Part shown: piece by piece, positions 13,820 through 15,702 of the stretch
How the letters are laid out: the number at the start of each line of letters is the position of its first letter
Position numbering within the stretch: the first letter of the stretch is position 1
Assembly (NCBI GenBank): GCA_964387935.1
Contig: CAYLZN010000106.1
Coordinates: 1-15,702 of the forward strand
Direction: 5' to 3'
DNA from: CAYLZN01 sp964387935
GTDB lineage: Bacteria > Acidobacteriota > Vicinamibacteria > Vicinamibacterales > JAFNAJ01
DNA: 15,702 nt
Made by a program: the position numbers and the translations under genes
Notes under the pieces: model-generated
What the model saw: only the letters and a program-made list of their open reading frames with translations
What the model was told of the DNA's origin: nothing
The model's database searches: none

Positions 13820-13990
13820 TCAGGCGCCCGACGCCGGTCGGAGGTGCTTCGCCCGCCACGCCTCGACGCACGGGTCCATCGTCCGTCGCCACAACGGTGA
13901 CACCAGGGCGACGACGAGCATCGTGCCGTAGCCGGCGGGCAGTTGCGGCGCGGCGTCCACGTGCTCGACCGAACGCGTGCGGTAGAGTCT
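13820..13990 (-). pseudogene. C-terminal relic of an AlkB-type alkane monooxygenase
   Basis: On the minus strand, in a frame different from the neighbouring ORFs, the sequence reads RLYRTRSVEHVDAAPQLPAG, then YGTMLVVALVSPLWRRTMDP and a tail CVEAWRAKHLRPASGA before a TGA at 13820-13822. The pattern PQLPxGYxxMxxxALxxPLWxxxMDP is the usual C-terminus of non-haem diiron alkane 1-monooxygenases. The upstream 350 or so residues, with all His boxes, are missing: a TAG (14018-14020) stops the frame and mobA follows on the other strand. About 57 codons remain. This is probably what is left after a deletion between alkB and mobA. It occupies most of the 316-bp gap between the DUF2177 gene and mobA. Confidence 0.72.
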
Positions 13991-14073
13991 TGAGGAACAC
14001 CGGGTGGCGCCACTATTCTACGGTCGAAGCCGCCCAGGGTCGTCAGGTCGCGGCCCTGCCATGGTTCATTGAC

Positions 14074-14787
14074 GTGACCAGACCGTACGCCCTCGGCGAC
14101 GCCGACCGTAACACCGACCGCAACGCCGACTGCAACGCCGACGGTAACACCGACCGGACGCCCGCCGTACGCCGTACGCCGTACGCCGTACGCCCGCCCT
14201 GTTCTGCCCTCATCCTCTGCGGGGGTCGCTCGACCCGCATGGGGCGAGACAAGGCGTCGCTGCCGTTTGGCGACGAATCCCTCCTGGGGCGCGTCGCCCG
14301 CACGGTTGGGAGCATCGCCGACGAGGTCGTGCTCGTGGCGCGCGAAGGGCAGGTGCTGCCCCCGGGATTCGATGCGGTTCGCGACCCTGCCGAGGGCCTC
14401 GGGCCCGTCGCGGCCATCGCCGTGGGGCTGAGGGCAGTCTCCAGCGCCCGAGCGCTCGTCGTGGCCTGCGACCTGCCGCTGTTGCGGCCTGGGGTGATCG
14501 CGCGGCTGTTCGATCTCGCGGAAGACGCGGACGCCTGCGTGCCGTTGATCGACGGCTACCCGATGACGACCTGCGCGGTGTATGCCGCGCGAGTGGCTGA
14601 CGTCGCAGACGGTCTCGTGACGGCCGGACACTTCAAGATGCGCACGCTCCTCGAGCGCATCGCCACGCGCTACGTCGGACCGGACCAGTTGCGCGACGTC
14701 GATCCCGAACTCGAGAGCTTCCAGGACTGCAACACCCAGGAGGCCTACGCGGCTGCATTGCGGAAAGCCGGTTTCACCGCGCCGTAG
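14074..14787 (+). CDS. mobA: MobA-like molybdenum cofactor guanylyltransferase with an expanded N-terminus
   Basis: The conserved domain begins near SALILCGGRSTRMGRDKASL, the nucleotide-binding signature of MobA/MobA-like NTP transferases. It continues with DPAEGLGPVAAIAVG, the metal site VVACDLPLL, and IDGYPMTTCAVYAA; the ending FQDCNTQEAYAAAL matches the usual NxNTPEDL tail. By family, it transfers GMP from GTP to the molybdenum-bound pterin in the cytosol. The start is uncertain. The only reasonable in-frame start before the domain is GTG at 14074 (237 residues, against roughly 200 for the family), with no ribosome-binding site. It would translate two repeat arrays into an odd leader of about 43 residues, rich in N, D, T and R. 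It converges with, and overlaps by 14 bp, the Lgt-like gene. Confidence 0.85.
   Translation: MTRPYALGDADRNTDRNADCNADGNTDRTPAVRRTPYAVRPPCSALILCGGRSTRMGRDKASLPFGDESLLGRVARTVGSIADEVVLVAREGQVLPPGFDAVRDPAEGLGPVAAIAVGLRAVSSARALVVACDLPLLRPGVIARLFDLAEDADACVPLIDGYPMTTCAVYAARVADVADGLVTAGHFKMRTLLERIATRYVGPDQLRDVDPELESFQDCNTQEAYAAALRKAGFTAP
14098..14157. repeat. 12-bp tandem repeat at the mobA 5' end
   Basis: Five 12-bp units can be aligned: GACGCCGACCGT, AACACCGACCGC, AACGCCGACTGC, AACGCCGACGGT and AACACCGACCGG. A 6-bp sub-period is also visible. On the plus strand in the mobA frame it encodes N-(T/A)-D-x repeats; on the minus strand it encodes VGV(A/T) repeats. Confidence 0.9.
14163..14194. repeat. 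Heptamer array CGCCGTA in front of the mobA domain
   Basis: Four perfect CGCCGTA units (14163-14190) are followed by a partial CGCC. A related CCGTACGCC occurs at 14083-14091. It is the third 7-bp array of the window. Confidence 0.9.
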
Positions 14788-15702
14788 GCTGGGTCGCAGC
14801 CGGTCTCTGCGGGGCTCGCGTGTCGATGGCCGGGTAGAGCCACGAGTGCTCCAGGCCCGGGTGGCGTGTGCCGTAGCGGGCTGGCACGTCCTGCGTCCAG
14901 TTGCTCGGCAAGGCGAGGCAGAAGAGCAGCAGGACCCCGAGGGCGATCTGCTGGGCGATCAGCGGTCGTCCTTGCGCGCCTTCGGCCACGTGGCGGGGCG
15001 TCGGCGTAGCCGTCGGCAGCCGCCCGAGGCGCCGCAGGCGCGATCGGTAGAGCAGGATCGCTCCAAGCAGGGTCATGCCGATGTTCAGCGTCTGGCCGGT
15101 CCCGAGTGCGAGCCGATGCGTGGGGTAGTCGCGGAAGAGGTCGATGAACAGGCGCAGGAACGCGTACCAGAAGATGAACCGGGCCGCCGTGGCGCCCGGC
15201 GTCGGGTTCGTGCGCCGCACGAGCAGCAGGTAGGGCACGAGCAGGAGGTTCTTCAGGCCGTCGTACAGGACGACGGGGTGCCGGAATCCCGCGGCGTCCG
15301 GGAACTTCACACCCCACCAGCCATCGGTCGGACGTCCAACGATCTGGCCGTCGATGAAATTGCCCAGGCGCCCGAGTCCCATCAGAAACGCCCCGGGGAT
15401 GACGAGTTCGTCGGCGAGCGCCAGGAGCGACACGCGGTACAGGACGGCGAAGGCGATGGTGGCCGCCGCCGCGCCCAGCAGGATGCCGTGCGTGGCCATC
15501 CCGCCGAGCCAGTAGGCCGGGATGAGCCAGGGATGCTGGCTATAGAACGGCCACTCGTCGAACGCCACCTCGACGAAGCGCCCTCCCACGAGGATGCCGA
15601 TGATCAGGAACAGCGTGAGGCTGTAGACCTCGCGCAGCGAGAGGCGGAGCCGGTCCCGCCGCCGGCGCAGGAACAGGTGCATCTCGAGAAAGCCGAGCGT
15701 GT
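14774..15702 (-). CDS. Divergent prolipoprotein diacylglyceryl transferase-like protein, probably 5' partial
   Basis: An ATG at 15682 gives 302 residues, but the frame stays open to the window edge and no ribosome-binding site precedes it, so the start may be outside. It is a polytopic membrane protein with the Lgt signature GRLGNFIDGQIVGRPTD (104-120, counted from 15682). H65 in GGMATHGILLG aligns with E. coli His103, R105 with Arg143, N108 with Asn146, G116 with Gly154 and R177 with Arg239. Two important acids differ: Q113 stands where E. coli has Glu151, and D181 where it has Glu243. The C-terminus has an extra hydrophobic segment (IALGVLLLFCLALP) and a Pro-rich tail. Lgt moves diacylglyceryl from phosphatidylglycerol to the lipobox cysteine; these changes leave open whether this copy does so. 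Confidence 0.85.
   Translation of the reverse strand, partial: TLGFLEMHLFLRRRRDRLRLSLREVYSLTLFLIIGILVGGRFVEVAFDEWPFYSQHPWLIPAYWLGGMATHGILLGAAAATIAFAVLYRVSLLALADELVIPGAFLMGLGRLGNFIDGQIVGRPTDGWWGVKFPDAAGFRHPVVLYDGLKNLLLVPYLLLVRRTNPTPGATAARFIFWYAFLRLFIDLFRDYPTHRLALGTGQTLNIGMTLLGAILLYRSRLRRLGRLPTATPTPRHVAEGAQGRPLIAQQIALGVLLLFCLALPSNWTQDVPARYGTRHPGLEHSWLYPAIDTRAPQRPAATQPTAR

Noticed and set aside
13777..14631. Minus-strand frame with VGV(A/T) repeats across the mobA 5' end
   Set aside because: The repeat protein is the reverse reading of the 12-bp array, and the rest is antisense to the MobA domain or out of frame with the alkB relic.

Overview
This is a GC-rich bacterial window (15.7 kb) with tightly packed genes, several GTG starts and 4-base GTGA stop/start overlaps. 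Gene content and protein style (NarL-type two-component pair, TrkAH, class A beta-lactamase-fold hydrolase, short pilin-like secreted protein, DUF4143-type ATPase fragment) suggest an environmental Acidobacteriota, perhaps Vicinamibacteria. That placement is inference, because there is no rRNA or marker gene here.

Layout. 1-712 (+): 3' part of a cystathionine beta-synthase-like enzyme. 778-7032 (-): in transcription order, a tiny trkA/trkH-derived mini-ORF, a NarL/LuxR response regulator, a small winged-helix-like protein, a soluble three-PAS histidine kinase, then trkA and trkH for potassium uptake. 7151-9343 (+): a secreted Pro/Trp-rich protein, a serine hydrolase of beta-lactamase fold lacking a recognisable Glu166 motif, and a coupled 71-residue unknown. 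9397-11004 (+): phosphoglucomutase, with 7-bp tandem arrays on both sides. 11079-11498 (-): secreted pilin-like small protein. 11586-11765 (+): amputated start of a DUF4143-type ATPase. 11665-13757 (-): DUF2177 membrane protein, family 2 glycosyltransferase and GNAT acetyltransferase, closely spaced. 13820-13990 (-): relic of the AlkB C-terminus. 14074-14787 (+): MobA-like nucleotidyltransferase whose 5' end is full of tandem repeats. 14774-15702 (-): divergent Lgt-like protein running off the right edge.

How the parts fit together. The sensor kinase, response regulator and wHTH protein are co-directional with trkAH, so a potassium or osmotic control module is plausible but unproven. The most unusual object is the 26-codon ORF at 6952-7032. 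It joins the first 13 codons of trkA to roughly the last 10 of trkH and ends 11 bp before the response regulator start. It is a relic of a second trkAH operon that kept its reading frame, and it may now act as a leader. The window also holds several other gene relics (ATPase, alkB, a disturbed mobA start) and three separate heptamer arrays, so the spaces between its housekeeping genes look actively rearranged.
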